From assembly GCA_003159055.1 (NCBI GenBank), contig PMLH01000372.1, positions 1-13,918 on the forward strand: a stretch of 13,918 nt of DNA, written 5' to 3'. Position numbers and translations under genes: made by a program. Every line of letters begins with the position of its first letter. The stretch's first letter is position 1. Of this stretch, positions 1 through 8,500 are shown piece after piece. Origin of the DNA: Myxococcales bacterium (GTDB taxonomy: Bacteria > Myxococcota > Polyangia > Fen-1088). The notes under the pieces were generated by a model that made no database searches, was not told the DNA's origin, and worked only from the letters and a program-made list of their open reading frames with translations.

Positions 1-1
1 C

Positions 2-370
2 GATCCGACCATCATTCGCTACCCGTCGGAGGTCATCAGGCAAATGGGCCCGGGAACCTTCTTCCACCGGCTCGGCCTGATCGCCACACTCAGCGGAATC
101 GGCTTTCTCTGGTGCCGCCTTTCGCGCGGACGCTTTTCCGTGTTCCGCCAACTCGGACAGACTTCGCTGCTCATTTACTGGGTGCACATCGAGCTCTGCT
201 ACGGCAGCTTCGTGTTCGCGTTGCGCGGACGTTTCCAACTTCTGGGAGCCACCCTCATGATTCTGGCGCTCACCGCCCTGATGCTCGGGCTGTCGCTGCT
301 GAAAACGCACCACAGCCGATCGGTCGTCGAATGGTTGCGGGGACGCTTCCGCAAGCCTGGGTTGGCGTGA
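2..370 (+). CDS. Polytopic membrane acyltransferase-like protein, C-terminal part (5' end outside window)
   Basis: The frame is open from the left edge and ends at the TGA at 368-370, so only about the last 122 residues are visible. They contain hydrophobic, probably membrane-spanning stretches (around LGLIATLSGIGFL, LGQTSLLIYWVHIEL and LGATLMILALTALMLG) separated by short basic loops, and end in a basic tail. The pattern LGQTSLLIYWVHI resembles the late helix of integral-membrane acyltransferases (DUF1624, OpgC or heparan-glucosaminide N-acetyltransferase-like), where a conserved 'LG..SL.IY..H' precedes the last helices. Such proteins transfer acyl groups to envelope sugars; the substrate cannot be told from this fragment. 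The S11 peptidase gene follows after 25 bp on the same strand and could be co-transcribed. The family assignment is tentative because the diagnostic N-terminal part is missing. Confidence 0.6.
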   Translation, partial: DPTIIRYPSEVIRQMGPGTFFHRLGLIATLSGIGFLWCRLSRGRFSVFRQLGQTSLLIYWVHIELCYGSFVFALRGRFQLLGATLMILALTALMLGLSLLKTHHSRSVVEWLRGRFRKPGLA

Positions 371-395
371 TACGAAAGCAAGACACCGCCGGCCG

Positions 396-1571
396 ATGCA
401 ATTGATGACGCAGTCTTCTCAATCGAAACGCCCCACCCGACCGCGCTGCATTTGGATTCAGATGCTCGGGGCTTGCGCTTTTCTCACGGTCATGGGGCCT
501 GCACACGTTCAAGCAGCAGCCAAGCCAGCGGCCAAGGCGCCAGCGAAGAAGAGCGACAAGGCCGCCAAGCCTGGCAAGCCCGGCGCGAAGAAGACAGACA
601 AGAAAACCGACAAGAAGTCAGGCAAGCAGAACGGAAAGAAGACCGCCAGAGCGACCCAACCGCCCAAGCACCACCACTCGGAGAAGCACGTGGCGGCGAT
701 GAAGGGCAGCCAGCCGAACGTGCAGTCGCTGGGGGCGCTGGTCATCGATCTCGACACCGGACAGGAATTGTTCGCGCGCAAGCCGGACCTGCCGCGCTCG
801 ATTGCTTCGATTTCCAAGCTCGGCGCCACACTGACGGTGATGGACAAGAACCTCGACCTCGACGGCCTGACCACGATCAAACAAGTCGACGTCGACGTCG
901 CCCGCGGTGGTGCAAAGTCGCGCTTGCTGGAGGGCATGACCCTTTCCAACCGCGATCTTCTGCACGCCGCCCTCCTCGGCTCGGACAATCGTGCGGTTTC
1001 CGCTCTTGGGCGCGCGGTCGGCCTGGGCACCGCGCAGTTCACGGCGGCGATCAACCGCAAGGTCGCATCCCTTGGGCTGCGCTACACGCGCTTCCGCGAA
1101 CCGACCGGGCTTTCCGCCGACAACCAGTCGACCCCGCGCGAAACCATCGAAATGCTGAAGGCTGCGATGGCGCACCCGGTGCTCGGCCCCATCGTGAAGC
1201 GCCCCGAGTACGATGCCCATCCGGTTTCAAAGCCGCCCATCCACTACATCAGCACGCACCGCCCTGCCGCGCGCGCGAATGTGCAGGTCCTCGGTGGCAA
1301 GACCGGCTACAACGACAGCGCCCGCTATTGCCTGGTCATCGCCACGCGGATCGACGGCCACAACTACGGTATCTCCCTGCTGGCCACCGAGGGCGACCTG
1401 ACCCGCTTTGGCGACGTCGCGCGCATCGCGGACTGGATCGTCACGCACAAGCCGAAGCGCAGCCCATCCAGTGCGCCGCAAGGGCCGCCGCCGCCGGAAG
1501 CGATCCTAGACCTACCGCCGCCGCCCGACGGAGGCGCATCCGAGACAAGTGCATTGGCCGGCGCGAAGTAG
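396..1571 (+). CDS. Secreted D-alanyl-D-alanine carboxypeptidase/endopeptidase (peptidase S11 family)
   Basis: This is a 391-residue penicillin-binding-protein-type serine peptidase that should trim peptidoglycan cross-link peptides in the periplasm. All three active-site motifs are visible in the expected order: SxxK (Ser138-Ile-Ser-Lys141, nucleophile and general base), SxN (Ser196-Asp-Asn198) and KTG (Lys302-Thr-Gly304). A hydrophobic stretch at about residues 19-40 ending in HVQA looks like a signal peptide. Residues 41-90 are an extreme Lys/Ala linker with KKTDKK-type repeats, and the last 40 residues are Pro-rich. I see no classical PBP5 C-terminal domain or amphipathic anchor, so it is closer to the compact PbpG/DacD style. 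No good Shine-Dalgarno precedes either ATG at 396 or the in-frame ATG at 405, so the start could be either. The catalytic call is firm; carboxypeptidase versus endopeptidase is open. Confidence 0.92.
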   Translation: MQLMTQSSQSKRPTRPRCIWIQMLGACAFLTVMGPAHVQAAAKPAAKAPAKKSDKAAKPGKPGAKKTDKKTDKKSGKQNGKKTARATQPPKHHHSEKHVAAMKGSQPNVQSLGALVIDLDTGQELFARKPDLPRSIASISKLGATLTVMDKNLDLDGLTTIKQVDVDVARGGAKSRLLEGMTLSNRDLLHAALLGSDNRAVSALGRAVGLGTAQFTAAINRKVASLGLRYTRFREPTGLSADNQSTPRETIEMLKAAMAHPVLGPIVKRPEYDAHPVSKPPIHYISTHRPAARANVQVLGGKTGYNDSARYCLVIATRIDGHNYGISLLATEGDLTRFGDVARIADWIVTHKPKRSPSSAPQGPPPPEAILDLPPPPDGGASETSALAGAK

Positions 1572-1654
1572 CTGACCGGAACCGGCAGCAAAGAGCCGGA
1601 TCCGGTTCCGGCCACGGATCCGGCACCGACCACCGGTTCGGCACCGGCCACCGG
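1572..1654. repeat. CCGG-rich palindromic repeat cluster in a convergent gene gap
   Basis: The whole 83-bp space between the converging S11 peptidase and TMTC-like genes is built from short CCGG-based units. These include the perfect palindrome CCGGATCCGG (1596-1605), CGGATCCG (1615-1622) and two ACCGGT sites (1632-1637 and 1650-1655, the last base being the first of the opposing stop). The 14-mer CCGGTTCCGGCCAC at 1602-1615 recurs exactly in the other repeat-filled convergent gap at 13161-13174. No classical hairpin followed by a T-tract is present. The cluster could act as a structured transcription stop for both genes, or be a degenerate genome-wide repeat; that role is inference. Confidence 0.6.
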
Positions 1655-3361
1655 TCACTTCTGTGCCTGCTTTTCCTTCATCAGCTGCACGACGTCCATC
1701 AGCCCCTCGGTGTTGGTATCGCGAACCTCGCTCAAGTACACCATGGCGGTGCTGGGGCGGCCGCGCTGGACGGCTTTGCGCGCGAAAGAAACGAGTGCCT
1801 TGTCTTTCTGCGGGAACATGCGAAGGCCGAGCCACAGCATGGCCTCGGCACACGACCGACACCCGGTCAGATCGGTGGTTTCGATCAAGGTATCCATCTG
1901 GCGGCCGTCGAAACCCTTCTCGCCCATGGTCTGTTCCCACTCTTTCGTGCTGCCGGCAGGAATCTGTCCCTCGGCCTCGGCCCTTTCACCGAGCGTGTGC
2001 AAGAGCCCCGCAGGTCCCTTGATGCCGTGGGGCTCGATCTCGCCAGCGCGCAAGTAGCTACCGGCAGCGTCGTGGTAGCGCTTCTCCGCACGATAGGTTT
2101 CACCAAGCTTGAGGTGCCCGTAGACAGCCGCCGGCTGCGCGACGGTGGCGTGCTGCCAAAGCGACAGCGAGTCGTTCCAGATCGGAACCAGACCCATGGT
2201 GGCCCACATTTCGATCCCAAGCACAATCGGAACCGCCAGTTGCACGACCTTGCGCAGCGGCGGCCAGGCGAAAAGCTTCGCCAAGGGCCACGCCAGCATC
2301 GCGACGGCCAGCAAGGCGTACCTGTCGGCAAAGCGGAAGTAGACCGGCGTGAGGTTCGAGACCGGCAAAAGGCAGCCCACGAAAACCACCACCGCGAATT
2401 TCGCGGCCGACGGCAGCCGGCGCCAGAGTCCGACAATGACGAGAAGCGCAGCGATGGTCAAAAGTCCGGCCAAGGCCTGACCTCGGGCCATCGTCGGGTA
2501 GACCGGCGACAGCCGGCTCGGGGCGAACACGTGCGCCACATAGACGCCGATGGTACCCAGCACGTCCAGCGCGACCGGCAAGGGGCGGCTGGACGGGATC
2601 ATGTGATTCTTCTGCCAGATGAACGGAACCGGGACGGCGAAGACCAGCACGATCACCGCAAAAGGCACGCACCGACGAAGGGCCGTCCGCCACGGCAGCT
2701 CGCGAACGTAGAAGAGCCACGCGAAAAGCACGATCGGCAGCACCACAGCCGACGTCTTCGCCAAACAGGCCGCCACCGCCAGGACACAGGCGACGACGGT
2801 GGACCGCTGCTTGGGCTCGTCGCGATCGGCAACCAGCAGAGTGGCAAGGAGCAAAAGCAGGGCGAGCACATCCTTGCGGCCGACCGCCCAGGCGACCGGC
2901 TCGACCGCCAAAGGCGACAGGCCCACCAACAAGGTTGCCGCCAGCGCGGGCCACAACGACACGCTACGCCGCAGGAGGAAATAGCCAAGTGCCAGCGCCG
3001 CGACAAAAAGCGCCAGATTCAGGGCGTGAAACCCCGCTGCGTGGTGCGGCCAGAGAAGACGGTCGGGCAAGTAGGAAAGCAGATGCAGCGGATGGTAGGC
3101 CTGGAACTGGACGCGCGTCAGGGCCGCCACCACGTACGCGCCAACCGGGCCGTTAAACAGGGGATTGTCGGTGAAGAAACGGTCGTCGTCCCAGTTGGTG
3201 AAACCCGCGCCAAAGACCGGAAAATACGCAGTCACGACTGCCGCGGCGATGCTCAGCACCGCAAATAGGCCCCACTTGGCGGGTGCCTGAGGCGCGGTCG
3301 GGGCCGCAAGATCCCTCCTCCGATGCTTGCCTTCGCCTTTTGCCTGGCGGGTCCGCCTCAT
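1655..3361 (-). CDS. TMTC-like GT-C membrane glycosyltransferase-type protein with TPR tail
   Basis: A 568-residue polytopic membrane protein. After a basic N-terminus (residues 1-30), a first membrane segment (about 31-53) leads to an external loop with N57-W-D-D-D60, the acidic motif in the position where GT-C transferases carry their catalytic residues. Further hydrophobic segments run to about residue 395. The stretches YHPLHLLSYLPDRLLW (89-104), VEPVAWAVGRKDVL (153-166) and RFADRYALL (343-351) match the conserved pattern of the TMTC/PMT-like family, which moves sugars from lipid-linked donors to proteins at the membrane. From about residue 410 the protein is soluble, Ala-rich and helical, with TPR-like units (for example HLKLGETYRAEKRYHDAAGS, 416-435). 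I chose the ATG at 3361 because the protein then begins shortly before the first membrane segment; an in-frame GTG at 3397 would add 12 residues. Neither has a clear ribosome site. Acceptor and sugar are unknown. Confidence 0.82.
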   Translation of the reverse strand: MRRTRQAKGEGKHRRRDLAAPTAPQAPAKWGLFAVLSIAAAVVTAYFPVFGAGFTNWDDDRFFTDNPLFNGPVGAYVVAALTRVQFQAYHPLHLLSYLPDRLLWPHHAAGFHALNLALFVAALALGYFLLRRSVSLWPALAATLLVGLSPLAVEPVAWAVGRKDVLALLLLLATLLVADRDEPKQRSTVVACVLAVAACLAKTSAVVLPIVLFAWLFYVRELPWRTALRRCVPFAVIVLVFAVPVPFIWQKNHMIPSSRPLPVALDVLGTIGVYVAHVFAPSRLSPVYPTMARGQALAGLLTIAALLVIVGLWRRLPSAAKFAVVVFVGCLLPVSNLTPVYFRFADRYALLAVAMLAWPLAKLFAWPPLRKVVQLAVPIVLGIEMWATMGLVPIWNDSLSLWQHATVAQPAAVYGHLKLGETYRAEKRYHDAAGSYLRAGEIEPHGIKGPAGLLHTLGERAEAEGQIPAGSTKEWEQTMGEKGFDGRQMDTLIETTDLTGCRSCAEAMLWLGLRMFPQKDKALVSFARKAVQRGRPSTAMVYLSEVRDTNTEGLMDVVQLMKEKQAQK

Positions 3362-3436
3362 GCCGCCCACAATACACGCGTGTCGGCCTCTGGACACCCC
3401 CCGTTCGTGCTACAGCGCAGGACGACTGCCTTTCGG

Positions 3437-3466
3437 ATTCTCGTGTGTCGCCAACATGGTTGGCAA
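3437..3466 (-). promoter_or_regulatory. Candidate leftward promoter for the TMTC-like gene
   Basis: On the minus strand, TTGCCA (positions 3466-3461, five of six matches to the sigma-70 -35 box) is followed after 18 bp by GAGAAT (3442-3437, four of six matches to the -10 box). This would start transcription near 3430, about 70 bp before the ATG at 3361. The first dyad (3450-3464) overlaps its -35 box and spacer. Sigma-70 matches are weak evidence in a high-GC genome, so this is a candidate only. Confidence 0.35.
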
Positions 3467-3484
3467 GCCGACCAACATGGTTGT
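3450..3484. promoter_or_regulatory. Tandem dyad operator-like sites in a divergent promoter region
   Basis: The 12-mer CCAACATGGTTG occurs at 3451-3462 and exactly again at 3472-3483. The first copy lies in a perfect 15-bp dyad, GCCAACATGGTTGGC (3450-3464, 6-bp arms around ATG). The second keeps 4-bp perfect arms (CAAC-ATG-GTTG). The dyad centres (3457 and 3478) are 21 bp apart, two helical turns, which would place two bound dimers on the same face of the DNA. The region is non-coding, between the divergent TMTC-like and vWA genes, and each dyad overlaps the -35 box of a candidate outward promoter. This suggests a dimeric regulator, probably a repressor, acting on both genes. The sequence pattern is directly visible; the regulator is unknown and no regulator gene lies in the window. 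Confidence 0.6.
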
Positions 3485-3509
3485 CCGACGCGCTGAAGAA
3501 ATCTACGAT
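3481..3509 (+). promoter_or_regulatory. Candidate rightward promoter for the vWA gene
   Basis: TTGTCC (3481-3486) and TACGAT (3504-3509) are separated by exactly 17 bp, each matching four of six sigma-70 consensus positions. The downstream sequence is unusually AT-rich for this window. Transcription would start near 3516, giving a 5' leader of about 90 nt before the ATG at 3609. The -35 box overlaps the right arm of the second dyad. The placement supports the call more than the box scores do. Confidence 0.4.
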
Positions 3510-3596
3510 ATCTCAGTAACTTTCTAGTGTTTCCATCGGCCCACGTCTTGCTGTAAGGTACTCCGTCAAGAGACAAGCGTACGTCGGCTGCTCTAC

Positions 3597-3603
3597 AGGA
3601 GGA
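3597..3603 (+). promoter_or_regulatory. Strong Shine-Dalgarno site of the vWA gene
   Basis: AGGAGGA lies 5 nt upstream of the ATG at 3609. It is the best ribosome-binding site in the window and fixes the start of the vWA protein; most other genes here have weak or no such site, suggesting this one is made to a high level when transcribed. Confidence 0.85.
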
Positions 3604-3608
3604 TTTCC

Positions 3609-5393
3609 ATGATTCGCAATACAACGCGCAGAACTCGCCTTTTGAGTTGGCGATACCTTCGCTGGGCGATAGCGCTCCCAACCTTGCCGATGGCTTGGTG
3701 GGCCTGCATCTCACACCCACTGACCCAACCGGTGCCGGAGCCCGAGCAGCAAACCGATATCTATATCTCGGTCGCGCCGATACGAGAGCTCGACCTGGTG
3801 TTCATGGTCGACAACTCCCCGTCGATGGCGCCGAAGGTGGACAAGATGAACAAGCAGTTCATCAATCTGATCTCGGCGCTCAAGGATCCATCCGACGGCA
3901 CTTACCCCGATCTGCGCGTCGCCCTCATCGACAGCGATCTCGGCACCGGTGGCGCCTACGCGAAAGATTCCTGCGGCCCGAACGACAGCAACGGGCAGAG
4001 CGCCTACGGTGACCTCGGCAACTTCCAAATGCGCAAGGGCACCGACTGCGGCATGAACAGCGCAGACGCGCTCTGGCTTGAGTACACCAAGGGCTCGCCG
4101 GTCAACTACACTGCCAAACCCGGTCAAGACATCAACAACGTCTTCCAGTGCCTGGCGACCAACCTCGGCACCGTGGGTTGCGGTGAAGAGCACCAGCTGC
4201 AGGCCTTCGAGTTCGCCCTCATCGCCCAGAATCTGCACACGGACAAGTACGCCTCGCAAAACACCTTCCTTCGCCCGGAGGCGTACCTGGGCCTGGTCTT
4301 CCTCAGCGACGAAGATGACTGTTCGGCTGCGACCAATGACGGCATGTTCGGCGACAAGCTCGAGCTACGCGGCGAATCCGCGAGCCTCCGTTGCTCCACC
4401 CGTGGACACATGTGCAATGGCAAGAACTTGTCCGACATCACGCCGCCTGGCTACCCGACGACGGCCGCGTTCCAAGCCGATTTCACGGCCTGCGCGCCAA
4501 GGACGGATTCCTGCCCCAATACCACCGACGGCGCCAAGGATGGGACCGACACCTCCGGCCCCACCAGCTGCACCCCGCTCAAGAGCGTCGAGAACCTGGC
4601 CAACGAGCTCAAGGGACTGAAGGGCGACCAGGCCGCCGAGAAGATCCTCGTCGCCGGCATCTTCGGTTGGCCCCGCAAGGGCTCCGACGGCAAGCCGGAT
4701 TTCTCCAAAGCCAACAAGTACAGGATTGATCTCACCCCCAACCCGAACTCCGCCGACGACGCCCATAAGCAAATCTACGACTACTGGCCGGTCTGCTACG
4801 ACCCGAACCACATGCCGAAGAACGGCACTGACTTCGACGGGGATGCCTGGGGCTGGGGCGCCGAGGGTGGCTTGCGCGAGTCGGCCTTCATCGACCAGTT
4901 CGGCGAGAACGGCCTCAAGTACAGTATCTGCGAGCCGGACTTCGCCGACGCCATGAAGGGTATCGGCGATGCGATTGCGAAGAAGCTGCAGAACCTGTGC
5001 GTGGACGCCAAGCTCTACGACACGGATCTCGATCCGAACAATGCCACCGTGGCTGACTTGAAGGCCGACTGCCGCGTCGTCTTCCGCAACCCGGTGGTGG
5101 GCAAAGATGGCAAGATCACCTACACCGAAGACTCGAAGTCGATGCCAAAGTGCCCCGATGGCGCGACCAACGGCAAGGTAGACCCGCATTGCTGGCAGCT
5201 CACCATCGACAAGAAGAAGTGCCCAATCAATGGGCAGCTCATCCAAGTTCTGCGGACCGCGGACGAGGTTGCCGCGGGCCCGCTCACGCCAGGCACCAAG
5301 GTGGGCATGCAGTGCCGCACCTGCCCGGACGATATCAGCATGTTGAGTCCGGATTCCGATTCGTACAAGGCTTGTAGCTACAAGCCGTTCTAG
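3609..5393 (+). CDS. Secreted cysteine-rich von Willebrand factor A (vWA) domain protein, possible lipoprotein
   Basis: A 594-residue exported protein. A basic N-terminus and a hydrophobic core (about residues 12-32) end at Cys33 in the context MAWWAC. This is lipobox-like but not canonical because Trp occupies the -2 and -3 positions, so either a lipoprotein or a cleaved secreted form is possible. The vWA fold begins with LDLVFMVDNSPSM, carrying the metal-binding MIDAS motif Asp68-x-Ser70-x-Ser72. Further hallmarks are GCGEEHQLQAFEFAL (190-204) and the acidic strand end LVFLSDEDDC (229-238). About twenty more cysteines are spread over the mature part, consistent with several disulfides outside the cytoplasm. 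The architecture matches a large family of hypothetical vWA proteins common in myxobacterial genomes, usually inferred to bind proteins at the cell surface; no specific ligand is known to me. It has a strong ribosome site, a candidate operator-controlled promoter upstream and a hairpin terminator downstream, so it is probably a single-gene unit. Confidence 0.88.
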   Translation: MIRNTTRRTRLLSWRYLRWAIALPTLPMAWWACISHPLTQPVPEPEQQTDIYISVAPIRELDLVFMVDNSPSMAPKVDKMNKQFINLISALKDPSDGTYPDLRVALIDSDLGTGGAYAKDSCGPNDSNGQSAYGDLGNFQMRKGTDCGMNSADALWLEYTKGSPVNYTAKPGQDINNVFQCLATNLGTVGCGEEHQLQAFEFALIAQNLHTDKYASQNTFLRPEAYLGLVFLSDEDDCSAATNDGMFGDKLELRGESASLRCSTRGHMCNGKNLSDITPPGYPTTAAFQADFTACAPRTDSCPNTTDGAKDGTDTSGPTSCTPLKSVENLANELKGLKGDQAAEKILVAGIFGWPRKGSDGKPDFSKANKYRIDLTPNPNSADDAHKQIYDYWPVCYDPNHMPKNGTDFDGDAWGWGAEGGLRESAFIDQFGENGLKYSICEPDFADAMKGIGDAIAKKLQNLCVDAKLYDTDLDPNNATVADLKADCRVVFRNPVVGKDGKITYTEDSKSMPKCPDGATNGKVDPHCWQLTIDKKKCPINGQLIQVLRTADEVAAGPLTPGTKVGMQCRTCPDDISMLSPDSDSYKACSYKPF

Positions 5394-5426
5394 CGCGAGA
5401 CTCGCCTCCTCTCGCCAGCAGCCACA

Positions 5427-5462
5427 GCAAAGGCCCACCTCCTCCGGAAGTGGGCCTTTTGC
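5427..5462. terminator. Bidirectional intrinsic terminator
   Basis: AAAGGCCCAC (5429-5438) and GTGGGCCTTT (5450-5459) form a perfect 10-bp stem around an 11-nt loop. A run of T follows on the plus strand, and the A-run on the left arm supplies a U-tract on the minus strand. It lies between the convergent vWA gene (ends 5393) and the kinase gene (ends 5508), so it can stop transcription from both sides. Confidence 0.88.
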
Positions 5463-5507
5463 TATTTCCAAGCTCGCCTTGTTAGTCGACCGTGGAGCAG
5501 TGGCCTC

Positions 5508-8500
5508 CTACTTCGAATCTCGCCGCGCCTCTGGGGCGCTGACCGCTCCGCGCACAGGACCCAGTTGCTCGTCGGCGAGGCGCAAGGTGTGCGCGTTGTG
5601 CGGAACGCCCTTGCAGAAGGCTTCTCGATCCGCGCGCGGCCCAAGGTTCGCCGCGCGCACGAGCAGGCGCTCGCGGGCGCGCAGCAAGACCTGCTTCGCC
5701 GCTTCGATGTCCTGTCCGGCCAGCAGGCACTCGGCATAGGCCAGTCGCACCACGGTCTCCGCTTCACCCATCGCCCCCATTGCCTCCAAGGCGCCGTAGT
5801 AGGCCTCGTGCGCGACGACGGAAGCTTCGTGGATCTTGCCGCGTCCCAGGTGAGAGAGAGAGAGCAAGGCCTGGGCAAGCGCCCGCTCCGCCGGGGCACG
5901 GACGAGCATTCCCGCAGCCCGCTCCGCCTGCGCAGCAGCCTCATCGTACCGCCCGACGGACAACATGACCTCGGCCAAATAGCTCGCAGCCACGCCCTCC
6001 TCGCGCGATTCGCCGCGTTTCCCCAAGGTTGCCATCGCTTGCCTTGCCAATCGCTCTGCCTCTGCGCTTTCGCCCCGCCAACCGAGCACCCGTGACAAGT
6101 CGCGACGACCAATGGCCGCGACCTCGGGCAGCCCCAGTTGCTCCGCCCCGGCCACCACCTCGCGCAAGATTTCCACCGCGCGGCCAGCGTCGCCCAAATC
6201 GGCATACACCGCACCGATGCTGGAACGAACCACACAGGCATTGCGCAGATCGCCCGCTTGCTCGAAAAGTGCCCACGCGCTTTCGAGCTCGCCTAGGCAG
6301 CGCGTGCTGTCGCCCCGTGCGGCCGCGCGCGCCGCCCGCGCCTTGCGGACCAGAGCCCATGCCTGCGGCTCGATGTCGGAAAAATAGCCGGCCAGCCGCG
6401 CAGCTTCTTCCAGCAAAGCATCCGCCGCAGCCAGGTGTCCGGCGGTAATGAGGTGACAGGCGCCTTCGCTTAAGCAGACCAGGAATGCGTCGCGCGCCTC
6501 CAGCTGCGGCTCGACCGCGCGCACCTTGGCGATGAGCGCGCCCAGCTCTTGCGCCTTGCCCTGACTGCCGAGCGCGACGATAGTTTGCCCGGCAGCGCGG
6601 AACCACATCGGCGAGCCCGGGACCAACAAGGCGAGCGCCTCGATGCCCAGCGATTCCGCCTGACCGATTTCTCCGCGCCAGCGGTGCCCTTCGGATTCAA
6701 CCAGACAAAGCGAGCCACGCATCTCGCCGGCCTGCGCGTCCGAAGCAGCGCTGCCAAGCGCGGAAAGCCCGAGGCCAACCCGCGAGATGGCGCCGGCCAG
6801 GTCGTTCGACTTCAGCGCTTGCTCGGCCGCGCGCCGATACCAGAAGGCCGCGCTGCGGGTGTCGCCACCACGGCGAAAGTGCTCGGCCAGCACGATGGCT
6901 TCTGGCGCGCAGTGCTCAATCAACCATTTGGCGGCAAGACGATGGCCGAGCTGGCGATCTTCGTCGGTCAGCATGGCGTACGCCGCCTCGCGAATCAGCG
7001 CATGCGCGAAGGTGAAGGCCGGGCTTCCGTCCGAGGCAATCGACGGCGTGGCCAGATTCACCAGCTCCCGATCCGTCAGTCGTTCCAGCGACTCCCCGAC
7101 AGTCGAGCGCTCGCCGCCGAGCAGCGCCGCCACGCCATCACGCGAGAAGGTCTCGCCGAAAATCGCCGCCGCACGCAGCGCGCGCCGCCCTTCGGGGCCT
7201 TCCGCTTCTAGCCGTGCTTGCACGATGCCGAGAATCGGTTCCGGGACTTCGCCCGAGCGTCCCGCGTGCTCGGCACGCACCAATTCTTCGAGGAAAAACG
7301 GATTGCCGTCGCCACGCGCGACGATCTGGGCGACCGTCTGGTCAGCGACCGAGTCGCCGAGCGCCTCGCGCACCAGGCGCTCGCTCGCGCGGCGAGAAAG
7401 CGGCGGCAACTGGATCACGTGGACCTGACGTTCCGCCCACAAGTTGGGAAAGACCGTCTGAAGGTCGGGCCGGGCGATCGCAAGCACCATGAACGGATGG
7501 TCGCGCAAACTTCGGATCGCGCTGTCGAGCAAGCCGACCGTGCCGGCATCGCCCCACTGCATGTCTTCGAGCACAACCAGCACCGGGTTGACCTCGCACT
7601 CGGCGCGCATCCATTCCTCGAACGCACGCCGGGTCGCGTCCGCCATCAACACGGGATTTTGCCGAGCCGCACGCAACGACTCGTGGTCGGGTTCCGGAAA
7701 GCTGACGCCCGCGATTTCGCCGATGAAGGCGGTAACGCCCGCGCGCGCTCCGTCGGGAACCTGCCGGCCCACACACTCCGCCAGCTTGCGCTTGCGGTCC
7801 TCGGCGCTGTCGGTCTCCGCGATGCCGGCCAACCGCCGAACTGCGCGCCCGAGCAAGGCGAAGGGTGCGCCCGCAGCCAACGAATCCCCGGCCCCGAAGA
7901 GCACCAGCACCGGCTCGGGACGGAGCTTGACCCAGGCCATGAATTCCTGCAGAAGGCGCGACTTTCCGATCCCCGCCGGCCCCGACACCAGCACCGTGCT
8001 CGCCTGGCGCTCCAACGCCGAATCGGTCTGCAGACCAGCCAAGAACGACAGCTCTTGGCCACGCCCGAGAAAAGTCGCCGGCCGCCCGAGGAGCCCGCGT
8101 TTTCCGTCGAAGGTCTCGCGTTGGCCGAGAAGGTAGGTGCCCGGGCCGTCGTGGCTCAAATCGAAGCGAGCGCCCAGCAGCGGGGCCAGGTCGTCGTCGA
8201 GGCGGACCCGACCCTCGGGCGTGTCCGCGAGCAAGTGCGCCGCTTGCTCGATCACGCTGCCGACGGCGGATCGACGCGAAAGCCGCGCGATGCCCAACGC
8301 CACCACGACGCTGGCATCGGGCAAGTGCTGGTGAACCAGCAACGCGGAGCGCGCCGCAAGCAACGCCTGATCCGACGCCACGGTTCCCTCTGGCAAGGTG
8401 ACGACGATCTTTCCACCCGGGAGAACGAAGGTTCTTGCCGAAAAACGCAACGCCAGGCGCGCTTCAAGCTCGGCCAGCGTCGGAGCTGTGGCGGGAGAGC

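Noticed and set aside
452..3268. A 938-codon open frame on the plus strand
   Set aside because: It overlaps the S11 peptidase gene out of frame and runs antisense through the TMTC-like gene. Its translation is low-complexity Arg/Gln/His-rich with no fold pattern, as expected for a shadow frame in high-GC DNA.
3283..3527. Small plus-strand frames (66-78 codons) in the divergent region
   Set aside because: They overlap the start of the TMTC-like gene and the paired dyads, have no ribosome site and no recognisable product.
4365..5471. A 368-codon minus-strand frame opposite the vWA gene
   Set aside because: The vWA gene has a strong ribosome site, MIDAS motif and family hallmarks on the plus strand. 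The minus frame would also run through the bidirectional terminator.
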